Assembly: GCF_008704655.1 (NCBI RefSeq)
Contig: NZ_CP023688.1
Span: 4,030,001-4,094,000, forward strand
Direction: 5' to 3'
From: Streptomyces rimosus
Lineage (GTDB): Bacteria > Actinomycetota > Actinomycetes > Streptomycetales > Streptomycetaceae
Length of the DNA: 64,000 bases
The notes below the pieces were generated by a model. It was given only the letters and a program-made list of their open reading frames with translations. It was not told the DNA's origin and did not search any database. A program made the translations under genes and the position numbers. How positions within the stretch are numbered: position 1 is the first letter of the stretch; every line of letters begins with the position of its first letter. Below are positions 50,960-60,781 of the stretch, piece after piece.

Positions 50960-50982
50960 TGTGGCACGCCCGCGCTAAATTG

Positions 50983-51006
50983 TTTTTAGCTCGGCCGAGC
51001 TAAAAA
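50983..51006. promoter_or_regulatory. Perfect 24-bp palindromic operator
   Basis: TTTTTAGCTCGG followed directly by its reverse complement CCGAGCTAAAAA. It is 23 bp from the TetR start and 53 bp from the membrane-protein start, a classical TetR operator location, and strikingly AT-rich for this genome. Confidence 0.85.
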
Positions 51007-51059
51007 AGTCCCGGGCTGCCAAACGCGCCTACCTACCGGCACACACTCTTGGGGGAACA

Positions 51060-51569
51060 GTGAACGGCTGGCTGCTCGCGGCACTCATCGCCGCAGTCCT
51101 CGTCCTCGTGATCGTCAGGCGGCTGAAGGGCGAGCCGGTCCATGTGCACGAGCTCTTCGCGGGCCCGGTCGTCCTCACGGCACTCGGCATCGTCTTCATC
51201 GCCAAGGCCGACAACGTGACCGGGACCGACCTCGCCTGGGTGATCCCCGGCGCCTTCCTGGGGCTCGCGCTCGGCGCCGTACGCGGCTGCCTGGTCCACC
51301 TCGGCGAGCGGGACGGCACCCTGTGGCAGCGCTACACCGGCCGCACATTCGCCATCGTCATCGCGTCGCTGCTGGTCTCCGCCGGTTACGGCATCCTCGC
51401 CGAGCACATGGGCATGCACCCGTACGCCCGCCCCACCCAACTCACCATCGGTGTCAGCTTCCTGGGCGAGTCGCTGCTGATCTACTTCCGCGCGCGCAGG
51501 ACGGGCACGCCGTTCGCGCCGGAGTCGGACCGGAGCCCCCTCGACTCCCTGGTCCGCCGCCTGCGGTGA
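51060..51569 (+). CDS. DUF1453-like membrane protein
   Basis: 169 residues from GTG 51060 with GGGGG 4 nt before it. Five or so membrane helices: WLLAALIAAVLVLVIVRRL, FAGPVVLTALGIVFIAK, LAWVIPGAFLGLALGAVRG, FAIVIASLLVSAGYGILAEH and LTIGVSFLGESLLIYFRARR. It resembles DUF1453/CcdC-like proteins. Function unknown; control by the divergent TetR through the palindrome is likely. Confidence 0.8.
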   Translation: MNGWLLAALIAAVLVLVIVRRLKGEPVHVHELFAGPVVLTALGIVFIAKADNVTGTDLAWVIPGAFLGLALGAVRGCLVHLGERDGTLWQRYTGRTFAIVIASLLVSAGYGILAEHMGMHPYARPTQLTIGVSFLGESLLIYFRARRTGTPFAPESDRSPLDSLVRRLR

Positions 51570-51570
51570 G

Positions 51571-52119
51571 TCACGCGGCCGCGAGCAGGGCGGTCGCCAC
51601 CGCCTTGGCGCGCAGGGCGGGGGCGGCCGAGCGCTCGCGCAGGGCGGTGACCTGGGCGCCGTCGATCAGCAGGACGAGTTGTTCGGCGAGTTCGCGGGTG
51701 CCGCGGGTGTAGCCGGCGCCGGTGAGCAGTTCGGCGACGTATGAGGTCAGGGTGGCCTTGTGGGCGGCGGCGGCGCGGTGCGCGGCGCTGGCCGGGTCCG
51801 CGATCTCGACCATGGTGTTGATGGCGGCGCAGCCGCGGTAGTCGTCGGACGCGAAGCGCGCGGCAAGGGCGTCGAAGAGGGCGAGCGGCGTGCCGCCGCG
51901 CTCGGCGACCGCGGCGTGCAGCCAGTCGAACCAGCGCCGGCCATATCCGTCGATCATGGCCACGACCAGGTCGTCCTTGCTCGCGAAGTGGCGGTAGAAC
52001 GAGGCCCGGCCCACCCCGGAGGTGGCGAGCAGCCGCTCGACGCCGACGGCACGGATGCCCTCGGCGTAGAAGAGGTCCTCGGCTGCCCTGACGAGCCGTT
52101 CCCTGGCGTTGGTCGGCAT
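51571..52119 (-). CDS. TetR-family regulator of the divergent MFS transporter
   Basis: 182 residues from ATG 52119 (MPTNARERLVRAAEDLFYAE). HTH: GIRAVGVERLLATSGVGRAS FYRHFASKDDLVVAMIDGY. The C-terminus (LVLLIDGAQVTALRE) is that of TetR_C_6-like regulators. It converges with the DUF1453 gene (one bp between stops) and is divergent from the MFS gene. Two GATCGGTACC dyads in the shared region are its likely operators. Confidence 0.92.
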   Translation of the reverse strand: MPTNARERLVRAAEDLFYAEGIRAVGVERLLATSGVGRASFYRHFASKDDLVVAMIDGYGRRWFDWLHAAVAERGGTPLALFDALAARFASDDYRGCAAINTMVEIADPASAAHRAAAAHKATLTSYVAELLTGAGYTRGTRELAEQLVLLIDGAQVTALRERSAAPALRAKAVATALLAAA

Positions 52120-52150
52120 GCGGCCACGATAACCAACCTTGACCTCAGAT

Positions 52151-52202
52151 GGAACCGATCGGTACCGTCTCGCCATCCCAGCAGACGGTACTGATCGGTA
52201 CC
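52151..52202. promoter_or_regulatory. Twin TetR operators
   Basis: Site 1 GGAACCGATCGGTACC (52151-52166) and site 2 GGTACTGATCGGTACC (52187-52202), each a near-perfect 16-bp palindrome with one mismatched pair, start to start 36 bp apart, in the 104 bp between regulator and transporter starts. Confidence 0.82.
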
Positions 52203-52223
52203 ATTTCCTGAGCCGGAGACCGC

Positions 52224-53483
52224 ATGCCCCGCAACAGCGCGTCCCATCCACCGCCGTGCGCGCCCAGCGCTCCCAGCACGCCCACCGCACCGGCCTCATC
52301 GGCCGCCTCCGCCGCCTCCGGAAGCTGGCGCTTCCACGGCGCGGTGCTCGCCCTCGGTACGTTCGTCGTCGGCACCGACGCCTTCGTGATCGCCGGCGTC
52401 CTCCCCGACATCGCCGCCGACCTGCACATCGGCCTCGGCGCCGCGGGTCAGCTCGTCACCACGTTCGCCATCGGCTACGCGCTGCTCTCGCCCCTCCTGG
52501 CGGCGCTCACCGCGGGCTGGTCACGGCGTACGGTCCTGATCACCGCGCTGCTCGTCTTCGCACTCGGCAACGCGGCCACCGCCCTGGCCCCCACCTACCC
52601 GCTGGCCCTCGCCGCCCGCGTCGTCGCGGCGGCCGGCGCCGCGCTCTACACCCCGAACGCCTCGGCCACCGCCGCCGCCCTCGCGGGCGAGACGGCACGC
52701 GGGCGCGCCTTCGCCCTCGTGAACGCCGGGCTGACCTCCGCGCTGATCCTCGGCGCGCCGCTCGGTACCGCCGTCGGCGGCGCGTACGGCTGGCGCACCA
52801 CGATGTGGCTGGTCACCGTCCTGCCCCTGCTCGTCGTACCGCTGCTCGCCGCCCGCCTGCCGCGCGTACGCATCGACACCCCGCGCGGCCTGCGCCGCCG
52901 CCTCGCCCCGCTGGCGGACCGCCGCGTCCTGTACGCGCTGGCCGTCACCGTCGTCGTGTTCGTCGGGATCTACATTCCGTTCGAGTACATCAGCGCCGTC
53001 TACGCGCCCGTGCTCGGCCACGGCGCGGACGGCAGCGGTACGGACAGCACCCTCGCGGCGGTTCTCCTGCTGATCTTCGGCGTCACCGGTACGGCCGGGA
53101 ATCTCGTCGCCGGCCACCTGGCCGACCGCTTCGGCCCACGGCGGGTGATCCTCGGCGCCGCGCTCGCGCTCACCGTCGTCTTCGCGCTCGTACCGCTGAG
53201 CAGGGAGTGGCTGCCCGCCGCGCTGGTCGCGGTGGCGGTGTCCGGGTGGGTGTCGTTCTCGGTGACCACACCCCAGCAGTACCGGATCGCCGCGCTCGCC
53301 CCACAGGCCCAGGCCGTGGTCGTCTCCCTCAACGCGGCCGCCATCCACCTCGCCGTATCCCTGGCGGGCGGTCTGGGCGGCATCGGTGTGGAGACGGTGG
53401 GGGCGGCCCGCCTGCCGTGGCTGGCCGCCGGGTTCACGCTGGTCGCGGCCGTACTGACGGCGGTCGGACGCCGCCGTGAGTGA
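52224..53483 (+). CDS. MFS transporter, DHA1 (12-TM, AraJ/CmlR-like) family
   Basis: 419 residues, about 12 membrane helices. Features: LALGTFVVGTDAFVIAGVLP in TM1, ITALLVFALGNAATALAPTY, and AARVVAAAGAALYTPNASAT (motif C-like). An N-terminal low-complexity Ala/Ser/Pro stretch of about 35 residues precedes TM1; the start may be later than 52224. It exports sugars or drugs (family knowledge: chloramphenicol, arabinose polymers). Likely derepressed by the ligand of the divergent TetR. Confidence 0.92.
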   Translation: MPRNSASHPPPCAPSAPSTPTAPASSAASAASGSWRFHGAVLALGTFVVGTDAFVIAGVLPDIAADLHIGLGAAGQLVTTFAIGYALLSPLLAALTAGWSRRTVLITALLVFALGNAATALAPTYPLALAARVVAAAGAALYTPNASATAAALAGETARGRAFALVNAGLTSALILGAPLGTAVGGAYGWRTTMWLVTVLPLLVVPLLAARLPRVRIDTPRGLRRRLAPLADRRVLYALAVTVVVFVGIYIPFEYISAVYAPVLGHGADGSGTDSTLAAVLLLIFGVTGTAGNLVAGHLADRFGPRRVILGAALALTVVFALVPLSREWLPAALVAVAVSGWVSFSVTTPQQYRIAALAPQAQAVVVSLNAAAIHLAVSLAGGLGGIGVETVGAARLPWLAAGFTLVAAVLTAVGRRRE

Positions 53484-53490
53484 CAGCAGT

Positions 53491-53518
53491 CGGCCGCCGT
53501 CACGGGTGACGGCGGCCG
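53491..53518. terminator. Shared terminator, MFS and coiled-coil genes
   Basis: Perfect 13-bp stem CGGCCGCCGTCAC / GTGACGGCGGCCG with a 2-nt loop GG, 8 bp past the MFS stop and 76 bp past the convergent gene stop. Confidence 0.75.
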
Positions 53519-53594
53519 GATGCCGATCGCTGTTTGCCGGCCGCTGCCTGCGGCTCGTGCAGCGGGGCGGGCTCCTCGGAAGGTGCGGAAACGA

Positions 53595-55058
53595 TCAGGA
53601 AGAGACCGCGCTGCGCAGCTCCACCAGGTCGATCTGCTCGGTCTCGTCGTGCGCGGTCAGGTCGATGACCTCACCGTCGCCTTTGCCGGAGTCCTCGGCC
53701 GCGGACGCTTCCTCGGCCGCGCCGCCGTCCGACGCCTTGACGGCGTCAGCCTCCCCAGCCACCTCCGTCGCAGCCGCCTCCGCCGCCTCGTCCCCGGTCT
53801 CGCCGGGCTTCGAGCCGGTCGCGGACTCCGGGCCGCTCTCGGGCTTCCGGCCGCTCCCGGACCGCACCTCGTCCGTCGTACGGGCCCGGCCGCGCGCCGA
53901 CTGTTCGGCGACCGCCTCGTCCCCGACCACGTCGGCCAGGTCCTCCTCCAGCTGCCGGGCGGGCTTCGCGCGGCGCGGCACGGCCGACGGCACGCCCGGG
54001 CCCGGGCCGGTCGGCGCCGTCCCGTTCCGTACGGCGCCGGTGCCCGTGGCCGTACCGAAGAAGTCGAAACCGCCCTGTACCCGGGAGGCGGGCAGCCGCG
54101 GCACCTTTACGGGCGGGACGACGGCCGCGGCGGCCGGTACGGGACGCAGATTCGGCGCCGGCCGCGCGGTCTGCCGCCCAGCCTGCCGGCCGGCGTCCCG
54201 CGCGTCGGCGTCGGCGGGGCTCCGGTCACCGGCGGGGGTGTCGCTGGCGGAGACGGCGTTCGCGTCCTTACCGGCGGCGGCCACAGCATCGCCCGGCCGC
54301 GAACCGTCGGATTCCGTACCGGACTGCTCCGAACCGTCAGGCTCCGAACCGGTCGGCTGCGTGTCGGCGGCCGTACGGGGGCGGCCCTGCTCGGCCGAGG
54401 GCTCCGTGGCCGCCACGGGATTCCCCTGGCCGTCCTCACCGTCCTGGGCCGGTACGCGTTCGGCCGGTCCGTGCCCGGCCTGGCGGGCCGCGTTGCGCGA
54501 CAGCTGCCGCAGCGCTTCCGCCGCCCGGTGGTACATCACCGCGGTGAGCGTGCCCGGCACGCCGTCCGGGCCGTCCCCGGCCGTCAGCTCCCCGGCAGGC
54601 GTGCCGGCCTCGATGGCGAGCAGCCGACGGCCTTCCAGCGCGCTGGCGCGCTCGGTCTCGGCGGTGGCGTAGCGGCGCAGCAGCTCGGCGTGCTCGCTGC
54701 GCAGCCGGGCCAGCTCGGCCCGCTTGGCCCGCAGCTTGGTGTCGAGCCTGCCGCGTATCTCGCGGGACTCCTCCAGGTCCGTTTCGAGCTCGGCTATCCG
54801 CTCGTCGGTCTTCCACTCGTCCCGCACCCGGGCGGTCTTCAGCTCGGCGACGCTCTTGCCGGCCGTACGGTCCCATGCGCGCAGCAGGACGGAACCGGTG
54901 ACCGCGGCGGCCGCCGCGCCCGTGGCGAGCGCGCCCTGTACCAGGTCATCACCGACGAACCAGACGCCCGAGGCGCAGGCTAGGGACACACCGGCGACCG
55001 TCACAGGGGGAAGAAGCCGGTGCAGGGGTGGCGAATGGCGGTGGCGTCCTCGTGGCAT
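53595..55058 (-). CDS. Two-TM coiled-coil protein with long acidic C-terminal tail
   Basis: 487 residues from ATG 55058 (MPRGRHRHSPPLHRLLPPVT). Two closely spaced membrane segments (VTVAGVSLACASGVWFVGDD, ALATGAAAAAVTGSVLLRAW) are followed by a predicted coiled coil (DERIAELETDLEESREIRGR, LDTKLRAKRAELARLRSEHA, ELLRRYATAETERAS) and then roughly 250 residues of disordered Pro/Ala/Glu/Asp/Gly sequence. It resembles conserved streptomycete proteins that may act in polar growth or cell-wall assembly, but nothing specific is recognised. Confidence 0.78.
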   Translation of the reverse strand: MPRGRHRHSPPLHRLLPPVTVAGVSLACASGVWFVGDDLVQGALATGAAAAAVTGSVLLRAWDRTAGKSVAELKTARVRDEWKTDERIAELETDLEESREIRGRLDTKLRAKRAELARLRSEHAELLRRYATAETERASALEGRRLLAIEAGTPAGELTAGDGPDGVPGTLTAVMYHRAAEALRQLSRNAARQAGHGPAERVPAQDGEDGQGNPVAATEPSAEQGRPRTAADTQPTGSEPDGSEQSGTESDGSRPGDAVAAAGKDANAVSASDTPAGDRSPADADARDAGRQAGRQTARPAPNLRPVPAAAAVVPPVKVPRLPASRVQGGFDFFGTATGTGAVRNGTAPTGPGPGVPSAVPRRAKPARQLEEDLADVVGDEAVAEQSARGRARTTDEVRSGSGRKPESGPESATGSKPGETGDEAAEAAATEVAGEADAVKASDGGAAEEASAAEDSGKGDGEVIDLTAHDETEQIDLVELRSAVSS

Positions 55059-55122
55059 GGCCTGAAACTTACCGTGCGTGCGGGACCTATGGGGCCCCGC
55101 CCGCCGCTTCGTTTCATGGTGG

Positions 55123-56166
55123 TTACTTCTTTGCCAGTCCCTTCGACTCCAGATATGCGCGCGCGACATCCGCCGGCTTCTGCCGTTCCGCGTCGACCTT
55201 GCGGTTCAGGTCGATCAGATCGCCGGTCGTCAGCTTGTCCGTGAGCTTGCCGAGAGCCGCCTCGATCTCCTTGTCACCGGCGCTCTTCGCATTCACCACG
55301 GGCAGCACATTGTCGGCATTCTGCAGCTTCTTGTCGTCCTTCAGCAGCACCAGGCCGAAGTTGTCGAGCGTGGCGTCCGTGGTCGTGGTCAGCACCATCT
55401 GGTCCGTGCCGTCCTTGACCGCCTGCTTGGCCTGGGTGGTGCCGACGCCCTTCGGGTCGATGCCCGCCACGGCTATGCCGTACGTCTTCTCCAGGCCCGG
55501 CTTGCAGAACGGCCGCGTCTCGCACTCCTCGCCCGCCGCCAGCTTGACCTTCTGCTTCGAGCGGCCGAGGTCGGAGAGCGTCTTCAGCTGATGGCGGTCG
55601 GCGAATTCCTTGGTCACCGCGAACGCGTTCTGGTCGGTGGCCGCACCGGCCGGCAGCACCTTCAGTCCGCGGGGTCCGGCGAGCGCCTTCAGGGCCTCGA
55701 CCGTCTTGCCGATGTCGCTGGAGGCGACGGGCTTCGCGTCGGGTCCGTTCTTCTTGGCGTTGAGGAATTCGGCGAGCGTCGAGGCGTATTCCGGTACGAC
55801 GTCGATCTGGCCCTTCTCCAGCGCCGGTTCGTACAGCTCGCGATTGGCGAGCGTCTTGACGGTGGCGTGGTATCCGGCGTCGTTAAGGATCTTGGAATAG
55901 ATCTCCGCGAGCACCTTCGACTCGGTGAATCCCGCCGAGCCGATGACGATGTCCCCCTTACCGCCGCCGCTCTGCGCGCCGCCCTTCTCCTCCAGGCTCT
56001 TTCCGCCGCAGGCGGCCAGCCCGCCTGCTAGCGCGGCCACGGTGCCCGCGACGAGCACGGCACGCAGCGCGCGGGCCGGTCTCCGGCCGCGGCCGGGCCT
56101 GTGGGCGGGGTGATGGCTGTGGGCAGGGTGATGGCTGTGGTGCTGGCTGTTCGGGTCCTGGTTCAT
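55123..56166 (-). CDS. Glycine betaine/choline-type ABC substrate-binding lipoprotein
   Basis: 347 residues of the OsmX/OpuC-like QAT family. Lipobox LAAC with Cys53 after an unusual His/Pro-rich N-terminus (HHSHHPAHSHHPAH). Mature motifs: IVIGSAGFTESKVLAEIYSK, PEYASTLAEFL, GTDQMVLTTTTDATLDNFGL, and LTDKLTTGDLIDLNRKVD. Binds compatible solutes such as glycine betaine, carnitine or choline for osmoprotection. Downstream of two permease genes. Confidence 0.92.
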   Translation of the reverse strand: MNQDPNSQHHSHHPAHSHHPAHRPGRGRRPARALRAVLVAGTVAALAGGLAACGGKSLEEKGGAQSGGGKGDIVIGSAGFTESKVLAEIYSKILNDAGYHATVKTLANRELYEPALEKGQIDVVPEYASTLAEFLNAKKNGPDAKPVASSDIGKTVEALKALAGPRGLKVLPAGAATDQNAFAVTKEFADRHQLKTLSDLGRSKQKVKLAAGEECETRPFCKPGLEKTYGIAVAGIDPKGVGTTQAKQAVKDGTDQMVLTTTTDATLDNFGLVLLKDDKKLQNADNVLPVVNAKSAGDKEIEAALGKLTDKLTTGDLIDLNRKVDAERQKPADVARAYLESKGLAKK

Positions 56167-56325
56167 ACCGGTTCACCATCCAAGGAGGAGAGAGGAAGTT
56201 CTTGTGCGGGCCCGGGACCTCGGGGCCCGTCATCGCCGGGCGTCCCGGGCCTCGGGCTCCTGATCACCTCGGCCCCGGGACACGTCATCCGCGGCCCGGG
56301 CCGTCCCACCGGGTGCCGGTCCGGC

Positions 56326-57054
56326 TCACGCCGGGCTCCCGGCCGGTGTCGCGTCGTCGGCCGTCGTACGGGACTTCCGCGACCGGCTCCGGCCGCGGCG
56401 CATCGGGTCGAAGGCCCGGTCCGTCAGCACCAGCAGCCCTTCGACCAGCAGCGCCAGCACGGCCACCAGCACCGCGCCCGCCACCACCTGCGGCGTGTTG
56501 TAGTTGCCGAACCCGGCGGTGATGATGCGGCCGAGGCCGCCGCCGCCCGCGAGCGCGGCCAGCGTGGCCGTGGCCACCACCTGGACACCGGCCGAGCGCA
56601 GCCCCGTCATGATCAGCGGATACGCGAGCGGCAGCTCGACCCGCAGCAGCAGCTGCGGCCCCGACATGCCCATCCCCCGCGCCGCCTCGACCACGTCCCG
56701 GTCGGCCTCCCGCATGCCCACATACGCGTTGGTCAGCAGCGGCGGCACCGCGAACAGCACCAGCGCGATGATCGTCGGCCAGTCCCCCGCCGTACCCAGC
56801 GGGCTGAGCGTCAGCAGGACCAGTACGGCGAACGTCGGCACCGCGCGGCCCACGTTGGAGATGTTGACGGCCAGCGCCCCGCCCTTGCCGATGTGACCCA
56901 GATACAGGGCGACCGGCAGGGCTATCAGACAGGAGATCGCCAGGCACAGCGCGCTCAGATAGACATGCTCGCCGAGCCGGTGCCACACCCCCTTCTCGCC
57001 GGCCCAGTTGGCCGAGGTCGCCAGCCAGTCCCACGCGCCCGTTATCGCGTCCAT
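56326..57054 (-). CDS. ABC transporter permease (osmoprotectant type)
   Basis: 242 residues with five or six helices (VYLSALCLAISCLIALPVAL, AVPTFAVLVLLTLSPLGTAG, LRSAGVQVVATATLAALAGG, VLVAVLALLVEGLLVLTDRA). EAA-type loop: EAARGMGMSGPQLLLRVELP. It begins 3 bp after the other permease stop, so the two are coupled. A basic C-terminal tail (RRGRSRSRKSR) follows. Forms a heterodimeric channel with the second permease. Confidence 0.93.
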   Translation of the reverse strand: MDAITGAWDWLATSANWAGEKGVWHRLGEHVYLSALCLAISCLIALPVALYLGHIGKGGALAVNISNVGRAVPTFAVLVLLTLSPLGTAGDWPTIIALVLFAVPPLLTNAYVGMREADRDVVEAARGMGMSGPQLLLRVELPLAYPLIMTGLRSAGVQVVATATLAALAGGGGLGRIITAGFGNYNTPQVVAGAVLVAVLALLVEGLLVLTDRAFDPMRRGRSRSRKSRTTADDATPAGSPA

Positions 57055-57057
57055 CGC

Positions 57058-57792
57058 CTAGGCCACCGCCTTCTTCGCCCGCCCGGCGGCCCGCCGCTCG
57101 CGCCGCGCCCGGGAGCGCGCCCGCGCCTGCGCCCGGGTCCACGGCGTCAGCAGCCGCTGGAGGCCGAGGAGGAGCACGTCGGCGACGACCGCCAGCAGCA
57201 CGCACAGCACCGAGGCCGTCAGCACCTCCGCCTTGAAGAAGCCCTCCATGCCGCTGGATATGAGGTTGCCGAGGCCGCCGTAGCCCACCACGGCGCCGAT
57301 CGTCGTCATCGCGACCGTCGAGACCGTCGCGATGCGCAGCCCGGCCGTCAACGCGGGCAGTGCCAGCGGGAGTTCGACGCCGAACAGCAGCTTCACCGGG
57401 CCGTACCCCATGCCGCGGGCCGCCTCGCGCACCTCCTGCGGCACGGACTCCAGTCCGGCGAGGATGTTGCGTACGAGGATCGTCAGCGAATACAGCACGA
57501 GGCCCGTGACCACGACGGCCGCCGAGACCCCGAATATGGGGGTCAGCAGGGCGAACATGGCCAGCGACGGGACCGTGTACAAAATCGTCGTCAGCCCGAG
57601 GACCGGGCCCGCGGCGGTCCGCCAGCGGCGGGCGACGAGCGCCAGCGGGAAGGCGATCAGCAGCCCGATGACGACGGACACCAGCGTGATGCCCACATGC
57701 TGGACGGTCGCGTCCAGCAACTCCTGACTGCGCGTCCGGACATACTCACCGCAGATCCAGTCGTTCGCTTCCAGACAGCTCTGCGCACCCAC
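57058..57792 (-). CDS. ABC transporter permease (osmoprotectant type)
   Basis: 244 residues from GTG 57792 preceded by a strong GGGAGGTGA. Membrane helices include VGITLVSVVIGLLIAFPLAL, LGLTTILYTVPSLAMFALL and ASVLCVLLAVVADVLLLGLQ; the coupling loop is EAARGMGYGPVKLLFGVELP. The C-terminus is Arg-rich. First gene of the permease-permease-binding-protein unit, divergent from the ATPase gene. Confidence 0.93.
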   Translation of the reverse strand: MGAQSCLEANDWICGEYVRTRSQELLDATVQHVGITLVSVVIGLLIAFPLALVARRWRTAAGPVLGLTTILYTVPSLAMFALLTPIFGVSAAVVVTGLVLYSLTILVRNILAGLESVPQEVREAARGMGYGPVKLLFGVELPLALPALTAGLRIATVSTVAMTTIGAVVGYGGLGNLISSGMEGFFKAEVLTASVLCVLLAVVADVLLLGLQRLLTPWTRAQARARSRARRERRAAGRAKKAVA

Positions 57793-57990
57793 CCGCGGTC
57801 ACCTCCCCCGCCCTGTCGCTCACATTTTCGGTGACTGTCTGCGACCCTATCCCCCACCACTGACAATCCAACCGGCCCGCCATCCAGTCGTAACAAGACG
57901 CCTGCGAAGGAACGGATTCCGCGGGTATCAGCCGAGGAGCGCTCCGTGCGTCTGCCCGGCCGGCGACCGTTCACACTGGGGGACCCCACC

Positions 57991-59169
<1,179 letters not shown>

Positions 59170-59207
59170 CCGTACGGGGCGCGGGAGAAGGCGGGGCGGG
59201 CGCGCGT

Positions 59208-59227
59208 GCCGTACGGGAGCGTACGGC
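59208..59227. terminator. Small stem-loop between ATPase and DUF3180 genes
   Basis: GCCGTACG / CGTACGGC, 8-bp stem, 4-nt loop, in the 65-bp gap of two convergent genes. Confidence 0.45.
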
Positions 59228-59234
59228 CGCCGGC

Positions 59235-59726
59235 CTACGCCGGGCTCGCGCCCCCCGTGCCCGTCTCGTCGTCGTCCTCCGGAAGCTTGCACACCCGCTC
59301 CAGGAAGATCGCGGCCACCACCACCGCCGCCCCCGTCAGGACCGAGAAGCCGGCGTAGATGGCCTGGTCCCGGCGGGGGTCCACGTCCATGCCGGTGGAC
59401 AGCAGGAAGACGCCGACGCCGCCGTACAGACCGGACACCAGGGACGCCACCAGGGCGCTCGCCTGGCCAAAGACGACGGCGCGGGCGGCGACCAGCGGAT
59501 CGACGCCCTTGGCGCCGGGCTCGCGGGCGCGCTGGGCGTTCAGCCGGGAGCGCAGGGACAGGGCGGTGGCGGCCAGGACGGCGGCGATCAGGGCCAGCAC
59601 GATGGGCGCCGCCAGGGGCACGCCGGGGAGCGTGCCGAGGGCGTCCCACAGCCGGGCGCCGGCCCACGCCAGCACCCCGGCCGCCAGGAACAGCCCGACC
59701 AGCACCTTGATGTGTAGCTGCTTCAC
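59235..59726 (-). CDS. DUF3180 membrane protein
   Basis: 163 residues from GTG 59726 (VKQLHIKVLVGLFLAAGVLA). Four membrane helices: LHIKVLVGLFLAAGVLAWAG, PIVLALIAAVLAATALSL, SALVASLVSGLYGGVGVFLL and AIYAGFSVLTGAAVVVAAIF. It matches the actinobacterial DUF3180 family, whose gene regularly follows folK. Function unknown; the fixed position after folK suggests a link to folate or to the later-acting wall genes. Confidence 0.85.
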   Translation of the reverse strand: MKQLHIKVLVGLFLAAGVLAWAGARLWDALGTLPGVPLAAPIVLALIAAVLAATALSLRSRLNAQRAREPGAKGVDPLVAARAVVFGQASALVASLVSGLYGGVGVFLLSTGMDVDPRRDQAIYAGFSVLTGAAVVVAAIFLERVCKLPEDDDETGTGGASPA

Positions 59727-59831
59727 CGAGCGCTCGCCCCTCGTGCCTTCGTTCTCGTACGTGTGCCGCTGTCTTAACGACCGCCCCGGCGGTCCCGGTT
59801 CCTGGACAGCCGCCACGCGCTGCCGGAACCG

Positions 59832-60425
59832 CTACTCCGGCAGCCGCAGCTCCAGGTCCACCCGCGGCGTCACGCCCTCGCGGCCGACCGCCGAGAGCAG
59901 CTCCACCACCGCGCCGCGGCCCGGAACCTCCGCCTCCGGGTCCACGTCGTGCCACGGCACCAGCACGAAGGCGCGCTCGTGGGCGCGCGGGTGGGGCAGG
60001 GTGAGCAGCGGGTCCTCGGAGACCACGTCCTGGTACGCGAGGATGTCCACGTCGATCGTGCGCGGGCCCCAGCGCTCGTCGCGGACGCGCTCGAAGGCTT
60101 CCTCGATGGCGTGCCCGCGCTCCAGCAGCGAGCTGGGCGGCAGCGTCGTCTTGATGAGCACCACGGCGTTGAAGTACGTGGGCTGGGAGCCCGGGTCGAC
60201 GCCCCACGGCTCGGTCTCGTAGACCGGCGAGACGGCCTTGACCCGGACGCCCGGGGTGTCCTCCAGGGCGTCGATGGCGCCCTGGATGGTCTCCAGGCGG
60301 TTGCCGAGGTTGCTGCCGAGGGAGATCACGGCGCGCTTGGGGTTGGAGAGGGTCACGTCCGCCGCGTCCACCCGCTCCACCACGGACGTGGGCACCGGCT
60401 GAACGGTCGGGTCACTGCTGGTCAT
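59832..60425 (-). CDS. folK: 2-amino-4-hydroxy-6-hydroxymethyldihydropteridine pyrophosphokinase
   Basis: HPPK transfers pyrophosphate from ATP to the pterin just before FolP acts. 197 residues: AVISLGSNLGNRLETIQGAI, then VSPVYETEPWGVDPGSQPTY FNAVV, RWGPRTIDVDILAYQD (the metal-binding DxD), LTLPHPRAHERAFVLVPWHD. The ATG overlaps the folB stop as ATGA. An N-terminal extension of about 25 residues is present. Confidence 0.96.
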   Translation of the reverse strand: MTSSDPTVQPVPTSVVERVDAADVTLSNPKRAVISLGSNLGNRLETIQGAIDALEDTPGVRVKAVSPVYETEPWGVDPGSQPTYFNAVVLIKTTLPPSSLLERGHAIEEAFERVRDERWGPRTIDVDILAYQDVVSEDPLLTLPHPRAHERAFVLVPWHDVDPEAEVPGRGAVVELLSAVGREGVTPRVDLELRLPE

Positions 60426-60781
60426 ACTCGGCTCCGGGTGATGGTGATGGTCACGTCGTCAAAGGGGACGGTGATCGGGGCGTCCGGCTTGTGGACGACC
60501 ACCTCCACCTCCTGCACCCCCTCGTGCTTGAGGCACTGACCGGCGATGCGCTCCGCGAGCGTCTCGATGAGGTCGACCGGCTCGCCCTCGACGACGGCCA
60601 CGACCTCCTCCGCCACGACGCCGTAATGCACGGTCTTCGCGAGGTCGTCGGTCGCCGCCGCCGGGCGGGTGTCCAGACCCAGCAACAGGTCCACGATGAA
60701 GGTCTGGCCCTCCTCGCGTTCCCGGGGGAAGACCCCGTGGTGCCCTCTGGCCTTCAGCCCACGCAGCGCGACACGATCCAC
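60422..60781 (-). CDS. folB: Dihydroneopterin aldolase
   Basis: Cleaves dihydroneopterin to the hydroxymethyl pterin and glycolaldehyde. 119 residues from GTG 60781 (VDRVALRGLKARGHHGVFPR), chosen for GGGAG 10 nt upstream; GTG 60790 is in frame but too close to it. Catalytic-site Glu/Tyr/Lys are in HHGVFPREREEGQ, VHYGVVAEEV and VHKPDAPI. Coupled to folK by a 4-bp overlap. Confidence 0.95.
   Translation of the reverse strand: MDRVALRGLKARGHHGVFPREREEGQTFIVDLLLGLDTRPAAATDDLAKTVHYGVVAEEVVAVVEGEPVDLIETLAERIAGQCLKHEGVQEVEVVVHKPDAPITVPFDDVTITITRSRV

Noticed and set aside
57903-57928. SigB-type (GNNT-N14-16-GGGTAT) osmotic promoter ahead of the ABC ATPase
   Set aside because: GGGTAT is present at 57923 but no GNNT at the right distance.
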